Part shown: in pieces, positions 26,833 through 36,023 of the stretch
Position numbering within the stretch: position 1 is the first letter of the stretch
Layout: every line of letters begins with the position of its first letter
Assembly (NCBI GenBank): GCA_902477755.1
Contig: CABSIK010000008.1
Location: 1 to 64,000, forward strand
Reading direction: 5' to 3'
Length of the DNA: 64,000 nucleotides
From: an uncultured Clostridia bacterium
Lineage (GTDB): Bacteria > Bacillota > Clostridia > Lachnospirales > Anaerotignaceae
Notes under the pieces: generated by a model
What the model saw: only the letters and a program-made list of their open reading frames with translations
Told to the model about the DNA's origin: nothing
Database searches by the model: none
Program-made: the position numbers and the translations under genes

Positions 26833-28803
26833 TTACAGCTTTACTGCTGCTTCGTATGCTTCTTTTGTTGCGTCCAGCGCACGTCTTGCTCTTACTGCAT
26901 CACCGACAACATGCACTTCAGGAACGATCTTACGCAGTTCATCTGCAAAATCGTAAACAACATCCTGACCTTCGCGGTGTGTATAGCGAGATACAAAGCC
27001 CATGGACAGAACAACTGTATCAAAGCCTCTTGCTTCGTAAATGGTCTGATCACTGGAATCAGCTGCATTTTTGTATTTTACGCCGTCAGGCAGGATTTCC
27101 TGAACTGCTGCACTTGTGATCTGTCTGATATGATATTCTTCAAATGCTTTCATCAGGTATACACGGTGTTCATGGATAACATCGGGGCCGATTGCATCCC
27201 TCATTTCAATAACAGCTACTTCATGGCCCTGTTCTGCCAGGAATTCTGCTGTTTCGGCACCAACCATGCCGCCGCCTACAACCAGCACTTTGTGGCCAAC
27301 GGGGCGTTTGCCTTCCAGACAGTCGATACCGTGTACAATTTCAGGGCTGTAAATACCTTTGATGAAAGGCAGTACCAGTGTTTCGGAACCTGTTGCCAGA
27401 ATTACTGCATCCGGACGGTCTTCTTTCAGCATATCCACTGTCACTGTTGTGTTCATGCGGATTTCAACGCCTGCTTTTTCGCATTTTACAATGTAGTTGC
27501 GGATCATGTTTGTGATGTCGCCTTTGCCGGGAGGGAAAGCTGCCAATCTCATGTTGCCGCCCAGTTTATCGGATGCTTCAAACAGTGTTACTTCGTGACC
27601 ACGTTCTTTTGCGATGTAAGCAGCATACATACCAGCCACGCCGCCGCCGATAACATATACTTTTTTCGCTTTTTCTGCAGGCTGCAGAGGTTCGGATTCA
27701 TGACCCAGCATAGGGTTTGTCAGGCAGGCAATAGGTACACCTGCATGCATATTTGCGATACAACCCTGCAGACAAGCGATACAAGGTGTCATTTCTTCCA
27801 GTCTGTCTTCCATTGCTTTCAGAGGCATGTGAGGATCTGCCAGAGACTGACGACCAAAAGCTACCATATCAGCTTTACCCTGTTTTACCATCAATTCTGC
27901 AAACTGAGGTTCTGTGTAACGACCTACTGTGATAACAGGAATGGAAACAGATTTTTTGATGTTGTCAACCAGTTCTGCGGAGAAACCACCGTGGATACCT
28001 GTAGGTGCCCACATGCATTCGTCTTTCAGATGTACTGCTCTGGAAACATGCAGAGCATCAATGCCACAGCCTTCCAGATAAGATGCAATCGCACACATAT
28101 CATGGTTGTCCAGACCGCCAAACATATCTTCTGTGCTGTTGATACGAACCAGAATTGCAACTTTGCCTTCTGTTTTTGCTTTTACTTCTTCGATGATCAG
28201 ACGAGAGAATCTCATTCTATTTTCAAAGCAGCCGCCAAATTCATCGATACGTTTATTTGTTCTGGGAGACATGAAGGAGTTTACCAGATAACCGTGCGCC
28301 ATGTGAATTTCTACAGCGTCAACACCAGCTTTTACTGCACGCTGCGCAGCTTCGCCATAGCCTTTTACCAGTTCATATACTCTTTCTGTGGGAACTTCCT
28401 TAGGGATGTCTTTTGCTTCACATGCCTGAATGGGAGAAGCTGCCTGAATAGGAGCACCTGCATTTTTCGCATTGCCTTCAGGGCCTGCATTCTGCAGCTG
28501 GATGGAAACTTTGCCGCCTTCTGCATGAACAGCGTCACAGATTTTTTTCAGACTTTCAATGCTGTTGTCATTGAACAGACAAGGTTTTCTGGGGCCGCCT
28601 TTTGCACCATCATGCACAACTGTTGCTTCGATGGTGATCAGACCAAACTGACCTTTTGCACGTTCTGCATAATAAGCAACGGACTGTTCACTCCATGTAC
28701 CGTCTGTGTTTGCAAAGTTGTTGCCCATAGGGGGTACAACAAAACGGTTTTTTACCACCATTGGTCCAATCTGAATGGGAGAAAACATATTTTCGAATTT
28801 CAT
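26833..28803 (-). CDS. Fe-S flavin ene-reductase, 2,4-dienoyl-CoA reductase/old yellow enzyme family, copy 2
   Basis: The 656-residue paralogue of copy 1 has an FMN barrel (HMAHGYLVNSFMSPRTNKR; FGRQSLADPHMP), cluster motif CIACLQGC with a later Cys (IACLTNP), and FAD/NAD(P) domains (VIGGGVAGMYAA; VVGGGMVGAETAEF). It is the first gene of the operon with aroE copy 2, an MFS carrier and a permease. I chose the ATG at 28803 for its distance from AAAGGAAG; an ATG nine bases upstream is the alternative. It probably reduces an activated ring alkene. Confidence 0.9.
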   Translation of the reverse strand: MKFENMFSPIQIGPMVVKNRFVVPPMGNNFANTDGTWSEQSVAYYAERAKGQFGLITIEATVVHDGAKGGPRKPCLFNDNSIESLKKICDAVHAEGGKVSIQLQNAGPEGNAKNAGAPIQAASPIQACEAKDIPKEVPTERVYELVKGYGEAAQRAVKAGVDAVEIHMAHGYLVNSFMSPRTNKRIDEFGGCFENRMRFSRLIIEEVKAKTEGKVAILVRINSTEDMFGGLDNHDMCAIASYLEGCGIDALHVSRAVHLKDECMWAPTGIHGGFSAELVDNIKKSVSIPVITVGRYTEPQFAELMVKQGKADMVAFGRQSLADPHMPLKAMEDRLEEMTPCIACLQGCIANMHAGVPIACLTNPMLGHESEPLQPAEKAKKVYVIGGGVAGMYAAYIAKERGHEVTLFEASDKLGGNMRLAAFPPGKGDITNMIRNYIVKCEKAGVEIRMNTTVTVDMLKEDRPDAVILATGSETLVLPFIKGIYSPEIVHGIDCLEGKRPVGHKVLVVGGGMVGAETAEFLAEQGHEVAVIEMRDAIGPDVIHEHRVYLMKAFEEYHIRQITSAAVQEILPDGVKYKNAADSSDQTIYEARGFDTVVLSMGFVSRYTHREGQDVVYDFADELRKIVPEVHVVGDAVRARRALDATKEAYEAAVKL

Positions 28804-28952
28804 GATTTTCATCTTCCTTTCTTTTCTCTTTTGCTTTTATGTTCTCATTTTGATATGGTTTTCAGCTTACAAACTCCTTCTTTTCATCCTCCTTGCACAT
28901 TGTATGAAATTCACATATTCTTATCTATTTTTCAGTATTTTTTGACTGAATT

Positions 28953-29021
28953 GATTATAGTATAGACGAAACAAAAAAACCAATTGCTAAATATTGTATA
29001 TGTCATAGATAAAATTTATCT
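28953..29021 (-). promoter_or_regulatory. LysR-type operator box 3 and promoter of the ene-reductase 2 operon
   Basis: ATAGATAAAATTTATCT (29005-29021) contains a perfect AGATAA-N3-TTATCT palindrome. Downstream on the minus strand TTGGTT-18-TATAAT gives a plausible promoter at about 28953-28982. The same box occurs at the LysR/aroK promoter and before ene-reductase 1. Confidence 0.72.
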
Positions 29022-29130
29022 CTCAAAGAAAATCCATTACTTTTATCACTGTATCACTGTAAAAAAATCTCATCTTTCTGAATCATATAGAAATGGAACA
29101 TGAACTTATAAAAAATTACTAAGAATAAAA

Positions 29131-29178
29131 ACAAAAAAGTGGTTCTGTAAAGCCGAAAAGCTCTGCGACCCACTTTTT
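29131..29178 (-). terminator. Terminator between DUF554 gene and ene-reductase 2 operon
   Basis: AAAAAAGTGG and CCACTTTTTT arms form a strong hairpin with T runs on both strands. The 300 bp between it and the DUF554 stop shows nothing else. Confidence 0.75.
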
Positions 29179-29484
29179 TACCCATAAATAATGTCTTCGA
29201 TCACACAAAACACAATAAAAGATTTCCATCAAATCAATACTTTTGTTGCAAAACGCTACAATCTCCCCTTTTTGCCAAGCCTGAATATCCAATGTTTTTT
29301 AGAATTAACAGGAAAACCACACCCAAAAGCCATTTTCCTTTATTCTCCTCTTATCCGAACTCTTAAAGTAAATACTCGAAAGAATAATTCTTCAAAAAAC
29401 AACAGCCGGAACCCTTTATCATTTCAAGGATTTCGGCCATACATTTTCTTATACACATTTTCTGGTCATATTCTGTACGAAATT

Positions 29485-30213
29485 TCAGCTTACCAATGGC
29501 AGGATATGATTCATCCAAAGCCAACTGATCGGCATCACCAATGCCATGGCTGGAATCATATCTGCAATGGGAAACTGCTTCAAGCGTGCCATACGAAACC
29601 CCGTTGCCAGCATGATACATCCGCCGCACGCCTTGAAATCTCCAATCATTTCTGGAGTACATAAAGGATAGATCAATCCTGCACAGAAAAATAATATCAA
29701 AAATAACAGCATTTGCGGAATGGCTACCAAAGAAACCACCATTCCCAAACTGCACGCAAAGATAAGGGCTGTAAAAAGATCCAGAATTGATTTTGCAATC
29801 AAAATACTATGATCTCCCGTCATACTGGAAATCATTGAGCCATAGATCCCTGTACCGGATGCACAAAATAACACAATGACTGTCAGCATCATATCCCCAT
29901 TTCCCTCAGCAGAAAAAGTAGACGCAGAACCGAAAAGACGCATCATAACCTTCTGCATCCATTTTGCCGCCTTATGGATGCTTTTCTCTAAATGACAAAA
30001 ATGGCCAATAACCGTACCAAAAATCATAGAAAAAACCACCGCAGGCATATTCTGCATCAATATAATGCTTCCTATCCCCATACACATAGAGCATACCGCA
30101 AATACCATCTGCAGTTTATCCTGAATAGCTTCATCCAATTTTTTTCCCAGCAAGCAGCCAAATATTCCGCCTAAAATGACGGAAAAACCATTTATAATTA
30201 TTCCAATGGGCAT
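29485..30213 (-). CDS. DUF554 family membrane protein
   Basis: The 242-residue protein has about seven hydrophobic segments and DUF554 (YdfK/YqgA) features: IGIIINGFSVILGGIFGCLLG at the start, a Gly-rich CASGTGIYGSM and SILDLFTALIFACSLG. The function of the family is unknown; it is an inner-membrane protein. The ATG at 30213 follows AGGAG at eight bases. It stands alone, with about 700 bp of mostly noncoding DNA upstream. Confidence 0.88.
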   Translation of the reverse strand: MPIGIIINGFSVILGGIFGCLLGKKLDEAIQDKLQMVFAVCSMCMGIGSIILMQNMPAVVFSMIFGTVIGHFCHLEKSIHKAAKWMQKVMMRLFGSASTFSAEGNGDMMLTVIVLFCASGTGIYGSMISSMTGDHSILIAKSILDLFTALIFACSLGMVVSLVAIPQMLLFLILFFCAGLIYPLCTPEMIGDFKACGGCIMLATGFRMARLKQFPIADMIPAMALVMPISWLWMNHILPLVS

Positions 30214-30246
30214 ATCCAAAACTCCTATTATCGTATTTTTACACAA

Positions 30247-30766
30247 ATCCCGCTTTCTATCGGTAAATTTCTGACCGCATTTCAGAAAGCAAAAACCTCA
30301 TTTTATATTGATTTTTTCATAAAATCTTACAAATGCATGTGTCAAAAAGAAAAACAGGATAAGATATGTTATCGTTTGTATTATAATCGAGATTTAAAAC
30401 TTGTCAAGAAAAAGGCCTTTTCAACAGCATAAGAATGGGACGATGTTCTCTTTTACCACCCTTTTCTATTTTTCCATCAAACAAAGCTGTATTCATTATA
30501 TGAATTCACGTTTTGTGAAATTTATTGCATATTATACCAAAACAAAAACTTCTTGACTATCAGTCATAACGAAAATACATTATCTACACTTTGACTTTGC
30601 ATACTCAGTCATACAACTGAATTCCTCAATGTTTCCATTCAGTTCAAATCATTATTTTATTGAAGTGATGCCATTCAACTTCTGCACTTTGGTATTTATT
30701 TCTTTTTCGTACCAACAAAATTATCTTTTGTTACGAATCAGAGTTTTCACATTTTGAAACATTCTG
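30247..30766. other. Intergenic stretch without recognised gene
   Basis: AT-rich DNA upstream of the DUF554 gene. I see possible promoter elements for it but no coding frame, RNA gene or repeat that I can support. Confidence 0.4.
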
Positions 30767-30800
30767 TTGGTCTTTCCTCAGACTTTTGGTATACTGTTTG

Positions 30801-30872
30801 CAAGGAGGCAGACCTTTTTTATAGAAGTGATGAGCTTTGGTTCTAGGGACTTCAAGGTCTGCCTCTTTTTTC
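30801..30872 (+). ncRNA. Possible 70-nt small RNA ending in its own terminator
   Basis: A promoter TTGGTC-17-TATACT (30767-30795) is followed at once by a 12-bp perfect stem: GAGGCAGACCTT (30805-30816) with 30854-30865, then six T. An inner GAAGT/ACTTC stem lies in the loop. The 5' arm buries a Shine-Dalgarno-like AAGGAGG. There is no sensible reading frame. It could be a small regulatory RNA or an isolated terminator; the promoter favours the former. Confidence 0.5.
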
Positions 30873-30892
30873 TTATGAAAATATCACTATAT

Positions 30893-30925
30893 AAAAAAGG
30901 AAGTGTGATTTCCAATCTCACTTCC
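30893..30925 (-). terminator. Terminator after the small winged-helix gene
   Basis: GGAAGTGTGAT (30899-30909) pairs with ATCTCACTTCC (30915-30925), and TTTTTTATAT follows on the minus strand. Confidence 0.8.
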
Positions 30926-30937
30926 CACAGATTCAGA

Positions 30938-31192
30938 TCAATCCTGCTTTTTCAATTCTTCCAGAGCAGCTTTTCCTGTCTCCGTCAATCCATCTACGAT
31001 ATATTCCTCACCACAGCACATATCAATTTCGTATGTGACCAGCCAATTCTTTTCTTCCATTTCTTTTAACCGCTGCAAGATTTCACCATGTTTCATACCA
31101 GTTTCCCAAGCCAATGCAGCGGCATCTGTTTCGCCATTTTTCTCTGTTAATGCCACGATTTTTTCCATCAGCAGCAAATATGTTTCTTTCAT
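30938..31192 (-). CDS. Small winged-helix-like protein
   Basis: The 84-residue acidic protein (MKETYLLLMEKIVALTEK, then AALAWETGMKHGEILQRLKEMEEKNWL and a YIVDGLTETGKAALEEL tail) reads like a minimal winged helix-turn-helix: a recognition-type helix followed by a beta-wing and TETG segment. Two cysteines occur in DMCCGEEY. A real ribosome site (AGGAGTTGAGAAT) and its own terminator support it as a gene. No specific family or target is recognised. Confidence 0.65.
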   Translation of the reverse strand: MKETYLLLMEKIVALTEKNGETDAAALAWETGMKHGEILQRLKEMEEKNWLVTYEIDMCCGEEYIVDGLTETGKAALEELKKQD

Positions 31193-31489
31193 ATTCTCAA
31201 CTCCTTTTCCTATTTAATATAACATGTATATTGTCCTAGAACAATGTTCATTTTGAAACAACATATTTCGCACCATCATTTATACTTATAAAAATAAATC
31301 ATCTTATTTTATTTTGTTTTGTAAATTATTATAATTTTCTATGATTTTATCAATATATTAGCAGCAAAAAATTAAATTTATATATTATTTTAATTATTTC
31401 ATTTTCCAGCACATCTATAAAATCCTATAAATTCAATATTTATTTCTTTTTATCGAAAAATAAGTCATAAATCTATTCAATAAATCTAT

Positions 31490-31518
31490 TTGACTTTTTG
31501 ATAATTCATTGATATATT
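31490..31518 (+). promoter_or_regulatory. Promoter of the citrate synthase operon
   Basis: TTGACT (31490-31495), 17 bases and TATATT (31513-31518). It rules out the in-frame upstream ATG at 31509 as a start, since that lies inside the promoter. Confidence 0.75.
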
Positions 31519-31607
31519 TAATAAATAAAAATACAAAAGGAATTGCAAAAGACACAAAAAGACATCTGTCTTTACAAATTCATTTTACCGACGAAAGGGT
31601 GATTCTA

Positions 31608-32990
31608 TTGCTTACTTACAATAAGAAGAAAAATCTGCTGGAATTATACAAATATCAGTATAGCCTGCAGGATGTTCAAGAACCAAACCTGTACCGTGAT
31701 AATTTCAATTATGATGAAGTGCCTAAAGTTACATTTAACTATCGACTGGTTCCCATGAACTGTCCTGACGAAATCTGGATCACTGATACAACTTTCCGTG
31801 ACGGACAGCAGGCACGCGCACCCTACACCGTTGATCAGATTGTAACATTATATAAAATGTTAAGCCGACTGGGTGGTCCCAAAGGAAAAATCAGAACATG
31901 CGAATTTTTCCTTTACAGCGAAAATGACCGCAAAGCCATTCGCGCCTGTCAGGAAGAGGGACTGAAGTTCCCTGAAATCACTGGTTGGATTCGTGCCACC
32001 AAAGAAGACTTTAAACTGGTAAAAGATATGGATCTGGAAGAATGCGGCATTTTGGTAAGCTGCTCCGACTACCATATTTTTAATAAATTGCATAAAACAA
32101 GAAAACAGGCTATGGACGGTTATCTGGAAGTGGTAAAAGCCGCTCTGGATATGGGTATCCGCCCTCGCTGCCACTTTGAAGACGTTACCAGAGCCGATTT
32201 TTACGGCTTCGTTGTACCCTTCGCCCAGGAACTGCGTCATTTGATGGAACAGTATCAGATTCCTGTTAAAATCCGTTTCTGCGACACCATGGGCTATGGC
32301 GTGCCTTATCCTGGTGCCACACTGCCTCGCAGCGTTCCCGGTATTATTTACGGTATCAACCACTTTGGTCAGTTCCCCAGTGAACTCATCGAATGGCACG
32401 GACACAACGACTTCTACAAAGCTGTTGTAAACGCCACCACTGCTTGGCTCTATGGCGCATCTTCTGTAAACTGCTCTCTGCTTGGCATCGGCGAACGCAC
32501 TGGCAACACACCTCTGGAAGCCATGGTCATGGAATACGCACAGATCCGCGGTTCTTTAGACGGCATGGATCCTACAGTTATCACAGAAATTGCTGAATAC
32601 TACGAAAAAGAATTGGGATACAAGATTCCCGAAAGAACACCTTTCGTAGGTGCTGACTTCAACGTGACCCGGGCAGGCATCCACGCTGACGGCGTTGCAA
32701 AGGATGAAGAAATTTACAACATCTTCAATACAGCAAAAATCTTAAACCGCCCTCTGGGTGTTGAAATCAACAAAAACTCCGGTTCTGCCGGCATTGCTTA
32801 CTGGCTGAACCAGAATCTGCAATTAGAAGGTAATGAAAAAATCGACAAAAACGCACCTGAAGTCGCACTGCTGAAAGATTGGGTAGATCAGCAGTACGAA
32901 GACGGCCGCGTTGCCTATATCAGTAAAGAAGAACTGATTGCTGCTATTCAGGAATTAACACCTCATCTTGCAGCATACATCAAAGAATGA
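31608..32990 (+). CDS. Re-citrate synthase, isopropylmalate/homocitrate synthase superfamily
   Basis: The 460-residue TIM-barrel enzyme has DTTFRDGQQARAPYT, the metal/acyl-CoA site of the DRE-TIM family, and HGHNDFYKAVVNA with the HxH metal ligands. It lacks the long LeuA regulatory domain. Adjacent aconitase and isocitrate dehydrogenase identify it as the Re-face citrate synthase described in Clostridium kluyveri, which condenses acetyl-CoA and oxaloacetate. The likely start is TTG 31608 behind GAAAGGGTG; GTG at 31599 is an alternative. The specific function is inferred from context and memory of that family. Confidence 0.85.
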   Translation: MLTYNKKKNLLELYKYQYSLQDVQEPNLYRDNFNYDEVPKVTFNYRLVPMNCPDEIWITDTTFRDGQQARAPYTVDQIVTLYKMLSRLGGPKGKIRTCEFFLYSENDRKAIRACQEEGLKFPEITGWIRATKEDFKLVKDMDLEECGILVSCSDYHIFNKLHKTRKQAMDGYLEVVKAALDMGIRPRCHFEDVTRADFYGFVVPFAQELRHLMEQYQIPVKIRFCDTMGYGVPYPGATLPRSVPGIIYGINHFGQFPSELIEWHGHNDFYKAVVNATTAWLYGASSVNCSLLGIGERTGNTPLEAMVMEYAQIRGSLDGMDPTVITEIAEYYEKELGYKIPERTPFVGADFNVTRAGIHADGVAKDEEIYNIFNTAKILNRPLGVEINKNSGSAGIAYWLNQNLQLEGNEKIDKNAPEVALLKDWVDQQYEDGRVAYISKEELIAAIQELTPHLAAYIKE

Positions 32991-33013
32991 AAGAAAATTG
33001 AGGAGGCTTTCAC

Positions 33014-34942
33014 ATGAACATCACTGAAAAACTGATTAAATCTCATCTGGTCAGCGGAGAAATGGTACCTGGCAAAGAAATTGCCATCAAAATTGACCAG
33101 ACCTTGACACAGGATTCCACTGGCACTATGGCTTATCTGCAGTTTGAAGCCATTGGCATTCCCAGAGTTAAAACAGAAAAATCTGTTGCATACATCGACC
33201 ACAACACTTTGCAGACAGGCTTTGAAAATGCCGACGACCACAAATATATCCAGACTGTTGCCAAAAAACACGGCATCTATTTCTCCAAACCCGGCAACGG
33301 CATCTGCCATCAGGTACATCTGGAACGTTTTGGCAAACCCGGCAAAACACTGCTGGGCTCCGACAGCCACACTCCCACTGGCGGCGGCATTGGTATGCTT
33401 GCCATCGGTGCAGGCGGTCTGGATGTAGCTGTTGCCATGGGCGGCGGCGCATACTATCTGGCAATGCCTCGTGTTTGCCGTGTAGTACTGACTGGTAAAC
33501 TGAGCCCTTGGGTAACTGCAAAAGACGTGATTCTGGAAGTGCTGCGCAGACTGTCCGTAAAAGGCGGCGTAGGCAAAGTAATGGAATACGCTGGTGAAGG
33601 CGTAAAAACACTGAGTGTTCCCCAGAGAGCAACCATCACAAACATGGGCGCAGAACTGGGCGCAACCACATCCGTATTCCCCAGCGACGAAGTGACAAGA
33701 GCATTCCTGAAAGCACAGGGTCGTGAAGAAGACTGGATTGAACTGAAAGCAGACGACGATGCTATCTATGACGAAGAAATCACCATTGCTTTGGATGAAA
33801 TCGAACCTCTGGTTGCATGTCCTCACAGCCCTGACAACATCAAAAAAGTAAGTGAAATCAAAGATCTGGCAGTGGATCAGGTTGCAATCGGCAGCTGCAC
33901 AAACTCCTCTTACACAGATATGATGACTGTTGCAGCCCTGCTGAAAGGCAAAACCGTTGATCCTAACGTAAGTCTTGTTATCGCTCCCGGCTCCAAACAG
34001 GTTATGAACATGCTGGCTGCCAACGGCGCACTGGCTGACATTATTTCTGCTGGCGCACGTATTCTGGAATGCGGCTGCGGCCCTTGTATCGGTATGGGAC
34101 AGGCTCCTGCGACCAATGCCGTATCTCTGCGTACCATCAACAGAAACTTTGAAGGCAGAAGCGGCACAAAATCTGCTCAGGTATACATCGTCAGCCCCGA
34201 AACAGCTGTTGCCAGCGCATTGGCCGGGAAATTGACAGACCCTCATACACTGGGTGAAGCACCTGTAATCTCCATGCCTGAAGAATTCATGGTAAATGAT
34301 AACCTGATCATCCCCCCTGCTCCCGAAGGAGAATGCGTGAAAGTGGTAAGAGGCCCTAATATCCAGCCTTTCCCCAAAAACACAAAAGTCCCTAAGGAAA
34401 TCAAAGGCGGTGCACTGATCAAAGTGGATGACAACATCACCACAGACCACATCATGCCCTCCAACGCAAAACTCCTGCCTTTCCGCTCCAATGTGCCTTA
34501 TCTAGCAGATTACTGCCTGACGCCCTGTGATCCGGAATTCCCTGCAAGAGCGAAAAAAGCTGGCGGCGGCTTCATCATTGCCGGTCAGAACTATGGTCAG
34601 GGCAGCAGCCGTGAACATGCGGCACTAGCACCTCTGCAGCTGGGCGTAAAAGCGGTTATTGCAAAATCCTTCGCGCGTATCCACATGGCAAACCTCATCA
34701 ACAACGGCATCCTGCCTCTGGTATTCGTCAACGAATGGGACTACGACAACATCAAAATCGGTGACGAATTTGTTATCAAATATGCTGCCGATCAGATCAA
34801 AGGCGCTGCACAGGGTCAGATCGTCAATGTAACCTGTGTAAAAACTGGGGAAGAAATCCCTACTCGCCTGAATATCTCCGAACGTCAGAGAGATATTCTG
34901 CTGGCAGGCGGTCTGCTGAACTACACAAAAGAATCCAACTAA
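33014..34942 (+). CDS. acn: Aconitate hydratase
   Basis: The 642-residue [4Fe-4S] enzyme interconverts citrate and isocitrate. Cluster ligands lie in IGSCTNSSYTD and CGCGPCIG; the swivel domain has NYGQGSSREHAALAP with the substrate-binding SSREH motif. Length and layout fit the compact clostridial aconitase between LeuC/D and AcnA. GAGGAGG precedes the ATG 24 bp after the citrate synthase stop. It is the second gene of the 2-oxoglutarate branch. Confidence 0.93.
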   Translation: MNITEKLIKSHLVSGEMVPGKEIAIKIDQTLTQDSTGTMAYLQFEAIGIPRVKTEKSVAYIDHNTLQTGFENADDHKYIQTVAKKHGIYFSKPGNGICHQVHLERFGKPGKTLLGSDSHTPTGGGIGMLAIGAGGLDVAVAMGGGAYYLAMPRVCRVVLTGKLSPWVTAKDVILEVLRRLSVKGGVGKVMEYAGEGVKTLSVPQRATITNMGAELGATTSVFPSDEVTRAFLKAQGREEDWIELKADDDAIYDEEITIALDEIEPLVACPHSPDNIKKVSEIKDLAVDQVAIGSCTNSSYTDMMTVAALLKGKTVDPNVSLVIAPGSKQVMNMLAANGALADIISAGARILECGCGPCIGMGQAPATNAVSLRTINRNFEGRSGTKSAQVYIVSPETAVASALAGKLTDPHTLGEAPVISMPEEFMVNDNLIIPPAPEGECVKVVRGPNIQPFPKNTKVPKEIKGGALIKVDDNITTDHIMPSNAKLLPFRSNVPYLADYCLTPCDPEFPARAKKAGGGFIIAGQNYGQGSSREHAALAPLQLGVKAVIAKSFARIHMANLINNGILPLVFVNEWDYDNIKIGDEFVIKYAADQIKGAAQGQIVNVTCVKTGEEIPTRLNISERQRDILLAGGLLNYTKESN

Positions 34943-34966
34943 TGAAATCCAAGGAGGAAAATTTCC

Positions 34967-35965
34967 ATGTCATATAAAGTTACTTTGATCCCCGGTGATG
35001 GCAGCGGCCCTGAAGTCATTGCTGCCGCAAAAAGAGTTGTAGAAGCAACTGGCGTTGCCATCGAATGGGAACAGGCTGAAGCCGGAGCAGCCATGATTGA
35101 AAAATATGGTACTCCCCTGCCCGATGAAACCATCGAATCTATCCGCAGAAACGGCGTTGCTCTGAAAGGCCCTGTTACCACACCTGTTGGCACTGGTTTC
35201 CGCAGCGTAAACGTAGCTATGCGTAAGATTTTCGATCTGTATGCCAATGTTCGTCCTGCTAAAACTTACCCCGGTGTTATCACACGATTTGAAAATATCG
35301 ATTTAGTGGTAGTCAGAGAAAACACCGAAGACCTGTATGCAGGCATTGAACACATGGTTGGCGAAGATGCGGCAGAAAGCATCAAACTCATCACCAGAAA
35401 AGGCTGTGAAAGAATCATCCGTTATGCTTTCGATTTTGCTGTAAGAGAAGGCAGAAAGAAAGTAACTGCTGTACATAAAGCGAACATCATGAAATGCACA
35501 GATGGCATGTTTTTGGATATTGCAAGACAGATTGCAAAGGAATATCCTCAGATTGAATTCAATGATAGTATCGTAGACGCTATGTGCATGCGTCTGGTAA
35601 TGCATCCTGAAGATTATGATGTGCTGGTATGCCCCAACCTTTATGGCGACATCGTTTCCGACCTGTGTGCAGGTCTGGTTGGCGGTCTGGGCTTGACTCC
35701 CAGTGCAAATATTGGTGTCAGCGGCGCCATTTTCGAACCCATTCACGGTTCCGCTCCCGACATTGCCGGACAGCATAAAATCAACCCTACAGCGGCAATC
35801 CTCTCCGCTTCCCTGATGCTGGCACATCTGGGTGAAGCCAAAGCTGCTGCGGACATTGAACAGGCTGTAACTAAAGTCATTTCTGAAGGCAAAACACTGA
35901 CCCAGGATATGGGCGGCACTGCTTCCACAGAAGAATTTGCGGACGCAGTTATTGCGGCACTGTAA
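34967..35965 (+). CDS. icd: Isocitrate dehydrogenase, isocitrate/isopropylmalate dehydrogenase family
   Basis: The 332-residue beta-decarboxylating dehydrogenase has VTLIPGDGSGPEV at the N terminus, VRENTEDLYAGIEH, the catalytic Lys in VHKANIMK, and LYGDIVSDLCAGLVGGLG with metal-binding Asp. Its length suits the NAD-dependent monomer type. AAGGAGG precedes the ATG. Third gene of the operon, it turns isocitrate into 2-oxoglutarate for glutamate synthesis in an incomplete oxidative TCA branch. Confidence 0.93.
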   Translation: MSYKVTLIPGDGSGPEVIAAAKRVVEATGVAIEWEQAEAGAAMIEKYGTPLPDETIESIRRNGVALKGPVTTPVGTGFRSVNVAMRKIFDLYANVRPAKTYPGVITRFENIDLVVVRENTEDLYAGIEHMVGEDAAESIKLITRKGCERIIRYAFDFAVREGRKKVTAVHKANIMKCTDGMFLDIARQIAKEYPQIEFNDSIVDAMCMRLVMHPEDYDVLVCPNLYGDIVSDLCAGLVGGLGLTPSANIGVSGAIFEPIHGSAPDIAGQHKINPTAAILSASLMLAHLGEAKAAADIEQAVTKVISEGKTLTQDMGGTASTEEFADAVIAAL

Positions 35966-35978
35966 TATTTTCAAAAAC

Positions 35979-36023
35979 ACAAAAGCTGGAAATTCAAAAA
36001 TTTGAACTTCCAGCTTTTCTTTT
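35979..36023 (+). terminator. Bidirectional terminator after isocitrate dehydrogenase
   Basis: AAAAGCTGGAA (35981-35991) pairs with TTCCAGCTTTT (36008-36018). It also ends the converging polyferredoxin operon. Confidence 0.88.

Noticed and set aside
30830..31069. Plus-strand frame starting within the small RNA candidate
   Set aside because: The AAGGAGG is too far upstream, the frame is antisense to the winged-helix gene and crosses two terminators.
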